64,000 nt of DNA, taken from the NCBI RefSeq assembly GCF_000261685.1, contig NZ_AJQE01000031.1:1-64000 (forward strand), read 5' to 3'. Below the pieces are notes generated by a model. That model had not been told where the DNA came from. It did not search any database and saw nothing but the letters and a program-made list of their open reading frames with translations. Both the position numbers and the translations under genes were made by a program. This document shows, in pieces, positions 1 through 13,011 of this stretch. Source of the DNA: Bradyrhizobium genomosp. I (2014). Its GTDB lineage: Bacteria > Pseudomonadota > Alphaproteobacteria > Rhizobiales > Xanthobacteraceae. Position 1 is the stretch's first letter, and each line of letters starts with the position of its first letter.

Positions 1-2116
<2,116 letters not shown>

Positions 2117-2149
2117 GGCTCCGGATGCCGAACCGCCAAGCGTCGCATT

Positions 2150-2539
2150 CTACTCGCGCGCGCTTTCCTGCCTGGCATGGATCGGCCCTTCCTCGGGATG
2201 CCTCCTTTCATAGTGAAGGAACAGATCGAGCAGCGCCAGAAGCACGATGACGACACCGAAACCGATGCCGAAGTGCATCGCGCGTGTGTGCGCAAAGCCA
2301 AGCAACCAGGGCGACACGATGAGCCAGATGCCCATCAAAACGTTGAGCCACTCCTCCCAATCTCGATAGGCAATGATGGCAGCCAGCGACAGGATGCCGA
2401 TGATCGCGCTCGTTACCCAGAGATCGATCTTGCCCTGGCTGACCGTCATCTTGAACAGCCATGGGGATATGAAGAGGACAGCGGCGAGAAATAGATTGTA
2501 GACGTCAGGGACAGTTTCGCGCTCTTGCAACCTGCTCAT
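2150..2539 (-). CDS. SPW-repeat membrane protein
   Basis: A 129-residue inner-membrane protein with four hydrophobic segments arranged as two copies of a two-helix unit. Each unit carries the SPW signature: ISPWLFKM near residue 25 and VSPWLLGF near residue 78. That is the defining mark of the SPW repeat family, whose function is unknown. The start at 2539 (MSRLQER) is preferred over an in-frame start at 2554. The tail after the last helix is charged and probably cytoplasmic. It stands alone, convergent with the AraC-type gene. Confidence 0.8.
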   Translation of the reverse strand: MSRLQERETVPDVYNLFLAAVLFISPWLFKMTVSQGKIDLWVTSAIIGILSLAAIIAYRDWEEWLNVLMGIWLIVSPWLLGFAHTRAMHFGIGFGVVIVLLALLDLFLHYERRHPEEGPIHARQESARE

Positions 2540-2929
2540 GACACACCTCTCCACGGGCTATGTCGGAGGAAGCATTTGCAAGCGCTTTGGTTCCCGATCA
2601 ACGCGCTTCGTATGCTAGACCTTGGTCGCAAGCTGTAGTGCGAGCCGGTCTCCTCGATCCGGCGTCTTCGCGGCACTTACCTTCGTATAGGGCGTCCAAT
2701 CCTTTGGATAAGGGCCCCTTACCTCCGTACAATAGATCGGCGAATGCGCGCGCCTTAGCGTGTCTGCATTCGGCGCCCTGGCGCTGGTGGCATGGAACCT
2801 CCCTGACCTCGGCGCAAGGCGGCCACTTCTGTCCGGTCGTCTGCGCCGCTTTTTCAGCCAGCCCGTCGGCGCCTTCAGTATTTTCGGCCGGATCGTCGGC
2901 TTTCGTGTCGAACTGGGGATTTGTGCATA
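2540..2929. other. intergenic stretch, no gene recognised
   Basis: About 390 bases with lower GC than the neighbours. Open frames run through it on both strands, including a 192-codon plus-strand frame that overlaps the next gene, but none has a recognisable protein pattern. A weak plus-strand promoter-like pair (TTGGTT near 2586, TATGCT near 2610) is visible. I see no RNA fold, repeat or terminator I would defend. Confidence 0.4.
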
Positions 2930-3541
2930 ATGTCTTCGTTTGGGAAGATCGCACTCTTTATCGATGGTTCCAATCTCTATGCCACCTCCAAGGCGCTCGG
3001 CTTCGACATCGATTACAGGCGGTTGCTCAGCCAGTTTCAAAGCCGGGGTGCGCTGCTGCGCGCCTTTTACTACACGACCGTCATCGAGGATCAGGAGTTT
3101 TCGTCAATCCGCCCGCTGATCGATTGGCTCGACTATAACGGATACACCGTCGTCACCAAGCTCACCAAGGAGTTCGTCGACGCCAGCACCGGCCGCCGCA
3201 AGGTGAGGGGCAGCATGGATGTCGACCTCGCCGTGAGTGCGATGGAACTCGCCGAACACGTCGATCAGATCGTGTTGTTTTCGGGCGATGGGAATTTTCG
3301 ATCGCTGGTGGAATCCCTGCAACGCCGCGGTGTCCGCGTGACGGTCGTCTCCACACTCTCCACTCAGCCGCCCATGATCGCCGACGACCTGCGCCGGCAG
3401 GCGGACGTCTTCATCGATTTGGCTGAACTGAAGCCAAGAGTGGGGCGCGATCCGGTCGACCGGCCGGCATCGCGCGAGGTGCGGCAGCCACCGCAATTCC
3501 TCGCGCGCGGAACGATCAAACGCGACGATCGGGTCGAGTGA
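2930..3541 (+). CDS. NYN (LabA/PIN-like) domain protein
   Basis: A 203-residue protein of the NYN nuclease-like superfamily. The N terminus carries KIALFIDGSNLYA (acidic residue plus N in the predicted metal site). The centre carries KVRGSMDVDLAVSAM and LFSGDGNFRSLVESL, which supply the remaining acidic residues of the PIN-like active site. About 40 C-terminal residues are basic and probably disordered. Family members are predicted RNA-processing enzymes, but the substrate is unknown. The ATG at 2930 (MSSFGK) is preferred over an in-frame TTG at 2921. It is convergent with pcaG. Confidence 0.88.
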   Translation: MSSFGKIALFIDGSNLYATSKALGFDIDYRRLLSQFQSRGALLRAFYYTTVIEDQEFSSIRPLIDWLDYNGYTVVTKLTKEFVDASTGRRKVRGSMDVDLAVSAMELAEHVDQIVLFSGDGNFRSLVESLQRRGVRVTVVSTLSTQPPMIADDLRRQADVFIDLAELKPRVGRDPVDRPASREVRQPPQFLARGTIKRDDRVE

Positions 3542-3566
3542 CCCCTGCGGGACGACCGCCGGATCT

Positions 3567-4193
3567 TCACACGTCGAAGAATACCGTCTCCTCCGGCCCC
3601 TGCAAATTGATCGTGAAGGAATACACGACCTTGCCGGCACGCTCGCTGCGCTTCGCGATCAGCGTCGAGCGACGGGTCGGCTGCTCGATCAGGTTGAGCA
3701 CGGGGTCGGCGGCATTGGCCGCCTCCTCGTCCGAGAAGTAGAGCCGCGTGTTGAGGCCGATATTGATGCCGCGCGCGACGACCCAGACGTTGATGTGCGG
3801 CGCGCATTTGCGGCCCGCCTTGTCGGTGATCGCGCCCGGCTTGATGGTCTCGAAGGTGACGAGGCCGCTATCGAAGTCGGAACCGGCCCGGCCCCAGCCG
3901 CGAAACTCCGGCTCCAGCGCGCCTGCCGAGCGATCGGCCGGATGGTTGTAGCGACCGCTCGCATTGGCCTGCCAGATCTCCAGCAGCACGTCGCGCAGCG
4001 GCGTGCCGGTGCCGTCGAGCACCTTGCCTTCCAGCGTGATGCGTTCACCTGCGGTGTTCGGCGTCACCAGCACGTTGGAGAAGTTCTTCTCGAAGATGTC
4101 GAAGCCGGCCATCGCCGGGATCAAGCCGATATGGACGTAGGGCCCGGCCGTCTGCGAGGCGGTTTCCTTGAGATAGTTGAGCGGCTGCGGCAT
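3567..4193 (-). CDS. pcaG: protocatechuate 3,4-dioxygenase alpha subunit
   Basis: Non-catalytic partner subunit of the Fe(III) intradiol dioxygenase that opens the protocatechuate ring to 3-carboxy-cis,cis-muconate. At 208 residues it matches the usual alpha subunit length. It has the intradiol dioxygenase fold signatures LLEIWQANASGRYNHPAD and GRKCAPHINVWVVARGIN, and lacks the full Tyr/Tyr/His/His iron set seen in PcaH. It begins 3 bases after the pcaH stop, so the two are one operon. The substrate comes from PobA encoded at the window start. Confidence 0.95.
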   Translation of the reverse strand: MPQPLNYLKETASQTAGPYVHIGLIPAMAGFDIFEKNFSNVLVTPNTAGERITLEGKVLDGTGTPLRDVLLEIWQANASGRYNHPADRSAGALEPEFRGWGRAGSDFDSGLVTFETIKPGAITDKAGRKCAPHINVWVVARGINIGLNTRLYFSDEEAANAADPVLNLIEQPTRRSTLIAKRSERAGKVVYSFTINLQGPEETVFFDV

Positions 4194-4196
4194 GGC

Positions 4197-6008
<1,812 letters not shown>

Positions 6009-6088
6009 ACGACGGGCCCGCCGCCGCAAGAACCCGATTCCCGCCAGACCCACTGGTTGCGCAGGGGGAGGCACGCTAAAATCCCGCC

Positions 6089-7393
6089 ATGACAGTGACC
6101 GACATTGCGAGCCGGACCTACAATCACAGCTGGCGGCTGGATCCCATCATCCGCAGCCTGCTGGATACCGACTTCTACAAGCTATTGATGTTGCAGATGA
6201 TTCGGGAGGATTACCCGAGTCAGCAGGTGACCTTCTCGGTCATCAACCGCTCGCGCCATGTGCGGCTCGCCGAGATCATCGACGAGGGCGAGCTGCGCGC
6301 CCAGCTCGACCATGCCCGCACCATCCGCTTCAGCAAGAAAGAGCTGATCTGGCTGGCCGGCAACACCTTCTACGGCAAGACCCATATGTTCTCGGCGGAC
6401 TTCATCCGCTGGCTGGCGGAATTCCGCCTGCCCGAATACGAGCTGCGCAAGGTCGAGGGCCAGTACGAGCTGCATTTCCACGGCCCCTGGACCCACACGA
6501 CCATGTGGGAGATTCCGGCGCTTGCGATCCTCAATGAGCTGCGTTCGCGTGCAGCAATGAAGGGCCGCGGCCGCTTCGAGCTCGACGTGCTCTACGCCCG
6601 CGCCAAGGCCAAGCTGTGGACCAAGGTCGAACGGCTGCGGAAGCTCGAGAACCTGCGGCTCTCCGACTTCGGCACCCGCCGCCGTCACGGGTTCCTCTGG
6701 CAGCGCTGGTGCGTCGAGGCGGTGAAGGAAGGCCTGGGCTCATCCTTCATCGGCACATCCAACGTGCTGCTCGCAATGGACAACGATCTCGAAGCCATCG
6801 GCACCAACGCGCATGAGCTGCCGATGGTCGCAGCCGCGCTCGCCAGGGACGACGAGGAATTGCGCTGGGCGCCTTACCGCATTCTCGACCAATGGCGCCA
6901 GACCTATGGCGGCAACCTCCTGATCGCGCTGCCCGACGCCTTCGGCACCAAGGCCTTCCTGCGCGATGCGCCGGAATGGGTCGCCGACTGGACCGGCTTC
7001 CGCCCCGACAGCGCGCCGCCGATCCAGGCCGGCGAGGAGATCGTCGCCTGGTGGCAGAAGAAGGGCCGCAACCCCAAGGACAAGCTGCTCGTCTTTTCCG
7101 ACGCGATGGACGTCGGCTCGATCGAGGAGACCTATCATCACTTCGCCGGTCGCGTGCGGCTCTCCTTCGGCTGGGGCACCAACCTCACCAACGACTTCGT
7201 CGGCTGCACGCCGGACGGCTCGTTCAGCCTCGATCCGATCTCGCTGGTCTGCAAGGTCTCGTCGGTCGACGGCCATCCGGCCGTCAAGCTCTCCGACAAT
7301 CCGGAGAAGGCGACCGGCCTTCCCTCGGAGATCGAGCGGTACCTGCGCGTGTTCGGCGACGCCGGTCGCGTGCGCCAGCCGGTGCTGGTATAG
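6089..7393 (+). CDS. pncB: nicotinate phosphoribosyltransferase
   Basis: ATP-stimulated enzyme of the NAD salvage pathway: nicotinate plus PRPP gives nicotinate mononucleotide. The 434 residues match the usual PncB length. Characteristic blocks are [15 protein letters not shown] near the N terminus, [31 protein letters not shown] (FGTRR is a family hallmark), [12 protein letters not shown], and [13 protein letters not shown] followed by [10 protein letters not shown] in the phosphoribosyl-binding region. It stands alone between the LysR gene and the diguanylate cyclase. Confidence 0.96.
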   Translation: MTVTDIASRTYNHSWRLDPIIRSLLDTDFYKLLMLQMIREDYPSQQVTFSVINRSRHVRLAEIIDEGELRAQLDHARTIRFSKKELIWLAGNTFYGKTHMFSADFIRWLAEFRLPEYELRKVEGQYELHFHGPWTHTTMWEIPALAILNELRSRAAMKGRGRFELDVLYARAKAKLWTKVERLRKLENLRLSDFGTRRRHGFLWQRWCVEAVKEGLGSSFIGTSNVLLAMDNDLEAIGTNAHELPMVAAALARDDEELRWAPYRILDQWRQTYGGNLLIALPDAFGTKAFLRDAPEWVADWTGFRPDSAPPIQAGEEIVAWWQKKGRNPKDKLLVFSDAMDVGSIEETYHHFAGRVRLSFGWGTNLTNDFVGCTPDGSFSLDPISLVCKVSSVDGHPAVKLSDNPEKATGLPSEIERYLRVFGDAGRVRQPVLV

Positions 7394-7638
7394 CACCGGA
7401 CCAAGCTCCCTCGATCAGGTAGATCGCGCAGGACGGAATGCACGGCATTGGTTCGGCGATACCGCGCCGGTCCCGGTTCGCCGGTATTTGAAGCGATTTG
7501 CGGGCGGCTACTTCACGACGGCTTCACCCTGTGACGGAGTCCCTTGCGCCTTTCAGGTCGAGTTAAGCAACCATCCCGTCTACTTTGCGTTGCAGGCGCA
7601 ACGCTCGGTTGGGATCGTCGATCGACTTGGGGAATAGA

Positions 7639-8946
7639 GTGCTTCGCAGAACAGCGACGTCGGCGGAGGGGCGCAACCTCCTTCACGTCATCAAGCTCGT
7701 CTCGCCTTTCGTGATGGTCGTCGTGCTCCAGGCGGCGATCGCGGGATTCAGTCTCGAGGTGATGTCCTCGGTCCGCGCCTATGTCGCGGGCGAAGCACTT
7801 TGGTCGCGCTCGCAGAAGAATGCCGTCTATTTCCTCAATCTCTATCTGCATTCGGGTGAGACCAGCCAGTTCGCGCAATACCAGGCCTCGCTCGCCGTTC
7901 CCATCGGGGACGAGTTCGCGCGCTGGGCGCTCGAGCGCGATCCGGTCGACGTCGAGGCCGCCCGCATCGGCTTCCTGCAAGGCGGCAACCATCCCGATGA
8001 CGTACCGGGTCTGATCTGGCTGTTTCGCTACTTCAGCCGCGTCAGCTTCCTTCAGAACGCGATCCGCGAGTGGGCTGCCACCGACCCCATGCTGCTGGAG
8101 CTCAGCATCTTTGGCGAGGTCATCCGGTCCGCGCTGGAGAACGGCCCCATTCAGGACGACGATCGCCTGCGATTCCTGTCGTCACGGCTCTCGGAGCTCA
8201 ATGCCCAGTTCACGGTGCACGCCAACCGGTTCTCCACCGTTCTCGGCGAAGGCTCCCGCGCGATCAAGGTGACGCTGACTTGCATCAACATCGTCACCGC
8301 CGCGACGCTGATCCTGCTTCTGATCTGGCATACGCGGCGGCTGGTGCTGCAACGGCAGGCGTTCGAAGACGCCTTGCATGCCGAGAAGGAGCGCCTGGCC
8401 TGGCAGGCATCGCACGACTGGCTGACCGGCCTGTCAAACCGTCGCGCCTTCGAGGCGCGCCTGCAAAGCGAGCTCGACAATGCGGCGGCGGGTGCGCTCG
8501 GCCTCATCCTGCTCGACCTCGACCAGTTCAAGAGTGTCAACGATAGCTGCGGCCACCTTGCCGGCGACCGCCTGCTCTGCCAGGTCTCGCGCCTCCTGCA
8601 ACAGGGCCGGCATGCGCATGATCTGGTGGCCCGGCTTGGCGGTGACGAATTCGGTCTGATCCTGCCGCGATGCTCGCCCTTCGATGCCGTCGATATTGCC
8701 GAGCGTCTGCGCAGATCGCTCGAGCTGTTCAATTTCGCCTGGGACGATCGCTGCTTTGCGGTCACCGCCAGCATCGGCGTGGCCTGCATCGCCGACCGCA
8801 ACACCACGCTCGAGGATGCGATGCGGCGCGCCGATGCCGCCTGCTATCGCGCCAAGGAAAAGGGACGCAACCGTGTTCAGGTCGAGAGCGGAAGACCCGG
8901 CGTCGTCGCCGTCGCAGCCCGGCCGCGCGAGGCTGCGCGCGCCTGA
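7639..8946 (+). CDS. membrane-bound GGDEF diguanylate cyclase
   Basis: A 435-residue inner-membrane protein. TM1 lies at about residues 15-38 (VSPFVMVVVLQAAIAGF). A periplasmic sensor of about 180 residues resembles no domain I can name. TM2 (about 215-235, NIVTAATLILLLIW) is followed by a short coiled linker and a C-terminal GGDEF domain with an intact RLGGDEF active site, so c-di-GMP synthesis is expected. The usual RxxD inhibitory site just before it reads HAHD, lacking the arginine. The GTG at 7639 is chosen because GGGGA sits 7-8 bases upstream. The frame is open to 7585, but that extension is not membrane-protein-like. No EAL domain is present. Confidence 0.88.
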   Translation: MLRRTATSAEGRNLLHVIKLVSPFVMVVVLQAAIAGFSLEVMSSVRAYVAGEALWSRSQKNAVYFLNLYLHSGETSQFAQYQASLAVPIGDEFARWALERDPVDVEAARIGFLQGGNHPDDVPGLIWLFRYFSRVSFLQNAIREWAATDPMLLELSIFGEVIRSALENGPIQDDDRLRFLSSRLSELNAQFTVHANRFSTVLGEGSRAIKVTLTCINIVTAATLILLLIWHTRRLVLQRQAFEDALHAEKERLAWQASHDWLTGLSNRRAFEARLQSELDNAAAGALGLILLDLDQFKSVNDSCGHLAGDRLLCQVSRLLQQGRHAHDLVARLGGDEFGLILPRCSPFDAVDIAERLRRSLELFNFAWDDRCFAVTASIGVACIADRNTTLEDAMRRADAACYRAKEKGRNRVQVESGRPGVVAVAARPREAARA

Positions 8947-9082
8947 CGCGGCTCGCCACCGTCACCGCGGGGGCAAGAATCCCGAGCCCTCTGAGATGCA
9001 CGTCGAGGAACCGTTGGTCACAAAGGCAGACCGTCGCCTACCTTCGCGACGGTCTATTTCGATTTCAACCGAGACAAGGAAA

Positions 9083-10183
9083 TCACGCCGCCGTCCGCCG
9101 CTCCTGCGCGTAGCGCACCAGCGCGGTGAAGCGATAGATGCCGTGCACGAACTTGCCGTAGGGCATGGTGATGAACAACGCGAACACGGCGCCGAGATGC
9201 AGCGCGAGCAGCGGCCCCATCGCGCCAGTCTCGCGCAGGACCAGCAGCAGCATCCCGCTGAGGCCAGTAAGGAACAGCATGGCGATGAACCCTACATCCA
9301 TGCCGTAACGACTCTCGTCAAGCAATGCCGGATCGCGTCGCATCCTGGCCGAGAACAGGCCGATCGGCCCGACGATCAGGCCGATGCCGCCGAGCGTGCC
9401 CAGCACCACCGGCACGTCCCACCACGGATATGGCGCCTCGCGGCCGAGCAGATAGTGATACAGCGTCGCCACCGACGTCGCGGCAAAGCAGAGCAGGAAG
9501 CCGTAGAAGGTCAGGTGGTGATAGCGCTTGCGCCGGTCGGTGGGCTTGTCGTCCTCGTTGTAGCAACCGACGCCGCCGCCATGGAGATAGCGCAACTCGC
9601 CGGCGTCGCGGATCGCCTGGAAGATCGAGCCGCCGTCCGCGCGGCCGCCAATGGGCGCGCCGATGTCGCGCCAGAAGGCGCGCACGCTCATAGCGAGGGC
9701 GAAGATCGCGTAAAGGAATGCAGCGCCGAAGAGCCAGACCATCGCGCTATGCGGCATCAGCCTGTAGAACGCGCCGGGTCCGGTCTGCACGCCGAGCAGC
9801 ACGCCGCGGTCGTTGAGCGCAACGAAGCCGAGAATGAAGGCGGCCATGCTGAGCGCGGCGATGATGCTGATGACGAGCCCGTTGCGCGCAAACGCGCCGG
9901 ACAGCGCCTGCGGCCAGGCATAGGCCGCATAGGATTCCGCGCGCGCGACCGCCAGCGTCTTGGGGACGTTGACGTTGAACTCGTGCGGCGGCGAGAACTG
10001 GCAGTCGACGTAGCAGGCGCCGCAGGCATGGCAGAGATTGGCGAGATAGTTGAGGTCGCCGTCGGAGAAGGCGCGGCGCATCTCCATGGCGGGAAACACC
10101 GCGCACAGACCCTCGCAGTAGCGGCAGGAATTGCAGACCGTCATCAGACGGTCGGCCTCGTCGAGAATCCTAGTTCCGTGCAT
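9083..10183 (-). CDS. tcuB: tricarballylate utilization Fe-S/heme membrane protein
   Basis: TcuB (CitB family) passes electrons from the TcuA flavin to the membrane quinone pool. The N terminus carries two ferredoxin-type 4Fe-4S sets: Cys17, 20, 23, 27 (CNSCRYCEGLC) and Cys51, 54, 57, 61 (CHACGACYVDC). About six membrane helices follow, with conserved histidines (KRYHHLTFYG, LYHYLLG, LALHLG, GKFVHGIYR) as probable heme ligands. The length of 366 residues is normal. Its start overlaps the end of tcuA by 14 bases, so the two are translationally coupled. Confidence 0.92.
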   Translation of the reverse strand: MHGTRILDEADRLMTVCNSCRYCEGLCAVFPAMEMRRAFSDGDLNYLANLCHACGACYVDCQFSPPHEFNVNVPKTLAVARAESYAAYAWPQALSGAFARNGLVISIIAALSMAAFILGFVALNDRGVLLGVQTGPGAFYRLMPHSAMVWLFGAAFLYAIFALAMSVRAFWRDIGAPIGGRADGGSIFQAIRDAGELRYLHGGGVGCYNEDDKPTDRRKRYHHLTFYGFLLCFAATSVATLYHYLLGREAPYPWWDVPVVLGTLGGIGLIVGPIGLFSARMRRDPALLDESRYGMDVGFIAMLFLTGLSGMLLLVLRETGAMGPLLALHLGAVFALFITMPYGKFVHGIYRFTALVRYAQERRTAA

Positions 10184-11561
10184 GTCTTGCCGCTTCCCGT
10201 CCCGCGATCCGCCCGAACACGCTGCCGATGGTCATGCCCATTCCGGCGGCATAGCCCTTGCCGAGGACGTTGCCGGCCATGATCTCGCCGGCCGCGAACA
10301 TGTTGCCCGACGGCTTGCCGTCAGCCATCAGCATCCGCGCCTCCTTGTTCACGCGCGTGCCGAGATAGGTGAAGGTGATGCCGGGCCGCACCGGATAGGC
10401 AAGAAAAGGCGATGTCTCGATCCGACGCGCCCAATGCGTCTTCGGCGGCGCGATGCCTTCGGTACGGCAGTCGTCGAGGATGGTGTGGTCGAACGTGCCG
10501 GGCCGCACCGCGGCATTGAACTCGGTGACGGTCTTCTCCAGCGCGGCCGGTTCGAGATCGAGCTTGCCGGCGAGCTCGGCCACCGTTTGCCCGGCAATGG
10601 GCGGAAACAGCGTCGGCATGAAGCTGGTGACGACGGTGGAATCGAAGATGATGTAGGCGATCTGGTCGGGCTGCGCCGCGACCAGCCGGCCCCAGATCGC
10701 GTAGCGCTTCGGCCAGATGTCCTCGCCCTCGTCGTAGAAGCGCTGCGCGTGCTTGTTGACGACGATGCCGAACACGACCGAGTCGTGCCGCGTGATGATG
10801 CCGCCGTCGAACTTCGGCGCGCGGGCGTCGATCGCGACCGCATGGCACTGGGTGGGATCGCCGACCTCCTGCACGCCCTTGTCGAGCAGCATCTTCAGGA
10901 TCGAGCCACGATTATAGGGCGTGCCGCGGATCAGGAAGTTGTCGGCGGCTTCGCCCCAATATTGCTTCAGCCATTCGATGTTGGCCTCGAAGCCGCCGGC
11001 CGCTGCGACCAGCGAGGTGGCGCGGATCTCGGTCTCACCCTTCACCGGCCGCTTCAGGCGCGCGGCAAGGAACATGCCGTCCTCGATCACGAGATCGGTG
11101 ACCTCGGCATCGTATTCGACCTCGACGCCGAGCCGCTCGGCGGTGAGATAGAGCGCATTGAGCATCGCGCGGCCCCCGCCGAGAAAGAAGGAGTTGGTGC
11201 GGCCGAGGCTCAGCGTGCCGCCGAGCGAAGGCTGCCAGCGCACGCCCTGCTCCACGATCCAGTGCAGGATGTCCCTGGACTCGCGGATCATGTGACGGGC
11301 CAGCACTTCGTCAGTCTGCCCGCCGGTGACACGCAGCAGGTCCTCCCAGAATTCCTCCTCGGTGTAGGGACCGGTGAGGATTTCGGTCGCAGCGTCATGG
11401 GCGCAGCGCATATTGCGGGTGTGGCGGGTGTTGCCGCCGCGATAGAATTTCGGCGCGCCTTCGAGCACGAGCACCGAGGCGCCGCCGCGCCGGGCGCTGA
11501 TCGCCGCGCACAGCGCCGCATTGCCGCCGCCGATCACCAGCACGTCGTATTTGCTGCCCAT
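10170..11561 (-). CDS. tcuA: FAD-dependent tricarballylate dehydrogenase
   Basis: Flavoprotein of the fumarate reductase/succinate dehydrogenase superfamily that oxidises tricarballylate to cis-aconitate. The 463 residues start MGSKYDVLVIGGGNAALCAA, with the dinucleotide-binding loop at 11-16. SLVAAAGGFEANIEWL in the middle and GNMFAAGEIMAGNVLGKGYAAG near the end are typical of TcuA. The frame is open to 11714, but the ATG at 11561 keeps the divergent promoter non-coding. The partner tcuB overlaps its 3' end. No tcuC citrate/proton symporter follows. Uptake could instead use the TctCBA system at 50-53 kb, which is speculation. Confidence 0.9.
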   Translation of the reverse strand: MGSKYDVLVIGGGNAALCAAISARRGGASVLVLEGAPKFYRGGNTRHTRNMRCAHDAATEILTGPYTEEEFWEDLLRVTGGQTDEVLARHMIRESRDILHWIVEQGVRWQPSLGGTLSLGRTNSFFLGGGRAMLNALYLTAERLGVEVEYDAEVTDLVIEDGMFLAARLKRPVKGETEIRATSLVAAAGGFEANIEWLKQYWGEAADNFLIRGTPYNRGSILKMLLDKGVQEVGDPTQCHAVAIDARAPKFDGGIITRHDSVVFGIVVNKHAQRFYDEGEDIWPKRYAIWGRLVAAQPDQIAYIIFDSTVVTSFMPTLFPPIAGQTVAELAGKLDLEPAALEKTVTEFNAAVRPGTFDHTILDDCRTEGIAPPKTHWARRIETSPFLAYPVRPGITFTYLGTRVNKEARMLMADGKPSGNMFAAGEIMAGNVLGKGYAAGMGMTIGSVFGRIAGREAARHARN

Positions 11562-11632
11562 ACCGTCTGCCCGATGGCACTCAAGAGTAGAGACATTCCG
11601 TTCGTCGGCGGCATGCTCGACCACGTCCGCCA

Positions 11633-11673
11633 TTGCGCACGTTTGTATACAAAGATATACATAAGACGTGCAA
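11633..11673. promoter_or_regulatory. overlapping tcuA and gntR promoters with GntR-type operator
   Basis: The perfect palindrome TTTGTATACAAA lies at 11642-11653 and fits the FadR-type GntR consensus (GT-N2/3-AC core). A minus-strand promoter, TTGCAC (11673-11668) and TATACA (11649-11644) with an 18-base spacer, reads toward tcuA, and its -10 is inside the palindrome. A plus-strand promoter, TTGCGC (11633-11638) and TATACA (11656-11661) with a 17-base spacer, reads toward the GntR gene, and the palindrome fills its spacer. One bound dimer could therefore repress both genes. Confidence 0.72.
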
Positions 11674-11712
11674 GCGGCGTCTCTGCATGGGCAGGATGCG
11701 CATCGAGGGATC

Positions 11713-12396
11713 ATGGCCAGACGCGCGGCAAAGACAGGCGGATCGGTTTCGCGCGGCGCCGGCGTGGCGCTGGGCGAAGCCGTGTTCCGCTCGCTGTGCG
11801 AGGCCCTCCAGGCCGGCAGCTACCGCGCCGGCGACCGCCTGCGCGAGGAGGAAGTGGCGCAGCGGCTGAAGGTCAGCCGCACACCGGTGCGCGAAGCTCT
11901 GGGGCGCCTTGCCGCGCGCGGCTTCGTCGAGCCCGCTGGCGGGCGCGGCCTGATCGTGCGCAATCTCGACATTTCCGAGGTGCTCGAGCTCTACGCCATG
12001 CGTGAGATCATGGAAGGCGCCGCCGCGCGCCTCGCCTCCGAGCACGCCTCAACGACGGAGATCGACGCGCTCCGGGATATCGAGCAGGCTTTTGTCGAGG
12101 CGTCGGAGATCGATGCAGGCGAGATGGCGAGGCTCAATCGCGCCTTCCACGAGGCCATCTGCCGCGCCGCGCGCAATCGCTATCTCGACAATGCCTCCTG
12201 CGAATTGCAGGACTGGATCGCCCTGCTCGGCCCGACCACCTTCACGGTGACCGGACGCCCTTCAACCAGCCATGGCGAGCATCAGGCGATCATCGACGCC
12301 ATCGCCGCGCGCGACGGCGACAAGGCCGAACAGCTGGCGCGCGCGCATATCCGGGAAGCGCTGCGCTGCCGGCTGAAATTGTTGCAGAAGCAATAG
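11713..12396 (+). CDS. GntR-family (FCD) regulator of tcuAB
   Basis: A 227-residue regulator. The N-terminal winged helix (about 15-75) shows AGDRLREEEVAQRLKVSRTP and VREALGRLAARGFVE. The C-terminal FCD ligand domain has the metal-ligand pattern with Asp/His residues in LNRAFHEAICRAARNRYL and STSHGEHQAIIDAI. The start at 11713 (MARRAAK) is selected because GAGGG lies 4-5 bases upstream; the frame is open to 11668. Being divergent from tcuA, with a matching palindrome between them, makes control of tricarballylate or citrate catabolism likely. LysR-type TcuR does this in Salmonella, so the regulator type differs here. Confidence 0.88.
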   Translation: MARRAAKTGGSVSRGAGVALGEAVFRSLCEALQAGSYRAGDRLREEEVAQRLKVSRTPVREALGRLAARGFVEPAGGRGLIVRNLDISEVLELYAMREIMEGAAARLASEHASTTEIDALRDIEQAFVEASEIDAGEMARLNRAFHEAICRAARNRYLDNASCELQDWIALLGPTTFTVTGRPSTSHGEHQAIIDAIAARDGDKAEQLARAHIREALRCRLKLLQKQ

Positions 12397-12405
12397 ACGA
12401 GACGC

Positions 12406-12879
12406 TCACGCGAGCACGTCCGCAACGACCGCCTTGAGGACATCCCGCACATCTGTGGGCTTGAGCCGCACCTGCAAGCCGCGCTGGCCGCCGTTGAGGT
12501 AGACGAGGTCATGTACCAGCGCGCTCTGTTCGATCACGGTGCGCACCGGCTTCCGCTGCCCGAACGGGCTGATGCCGCCGACCTTGTAGCCGGTGACGCG
12601 CTCGGCTTCAGGCGGCTTCATCATCTGGGCGGACTTGCCGCTTGTCGCAGCGGCAAGCTTCTTCATCGACACCTCCTGGTCGGACGGAACGACCACGCAG
12701 ACCGGCTTGCCGTCCACCAGCGCCATCAGCGTCTTCAGGACGCGCGCCGGGTCCTCGCCGAGGGCGGCGGCCGCCTGGAGACCGATGCTCTCGGCGTCGG
12801 GATCATAGTCGTAGGTGTGGACGGTGAAGGCGAGACCGGCGGTCGCGAGCGCACGTGTGGCGGGGGTGACTTTGGACAT
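12406..12879 (-). CDS. ybaK: Cys-tRNA(Pro)/Cys-tRNA(Cys) deacylase YbaK
   Basis: A 157-residue member of the YbaK/ProX editing family, which hydrolyses Cys mischarged on tRNA(Pro). The core motifs AALGEDPARVLKTLMALVDG, VVVPSDQEVSMKKLAAATSGK and GYKVGGISPFGQRKPVRTVI include the conserved lysine and the GGxSPFG loop. Length is normal. It is convergent with the GntR gene (9 bases between stops), followed on its 5' side by repeats, and appears monocistronic. Confidence 0.93.
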   Translation of the reverse strand: MSKVTPATRALATAGLAFTVHTYDYDPDAESIGLQAAAALGEDPARVLKTLMALVDGKPVCVVVPSDQEVSMKKLAAATSGKSAQMMKPPEAERVTGYKVGGISPFGQRKPVRTVIEQSALVHDLVYLNGGQRGLQVRLKPTDVRDVLKAVVADVLA

Positions 12880-12892
12880 GGGCGATGTTTAT

Positions 12893-12984
12893 CACCGTCA
12901 TTGCGAGGAGCGAAGCGACGAAGCAATCCAGACTGTCTCCGCGCAGAGATGCTGGATTGCTTCCCTGCGCTCGCAATGACGGTG
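12893..12984. repeat. long imperfect palindrome, REP-like element
   Basis: CACCGTCATTGCGAG at 12893-12907 is exactly complementary to CTCGCAATGACGGTG at 12970-12984. A second inner pair (GCAATCCAG / CTGGATTGC) lies between them, so the unit folds into a long hairpin. I recognise this class of sequence as a dispersed intergenic repeat of Bradyrhizobium and relatives, from memory only. Confidence 0.75.
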
Positions 12985-13011
12985 TGGGCCCAGATGAGCA
13001 CCACACCCACA

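Noticed and set aside
2560..3138. 192-codon plus-strand frame over the gap before the NYN gene
   Set aside because: Overlaps the NYN gene in another frame, low-complexity product, no ribosome site.
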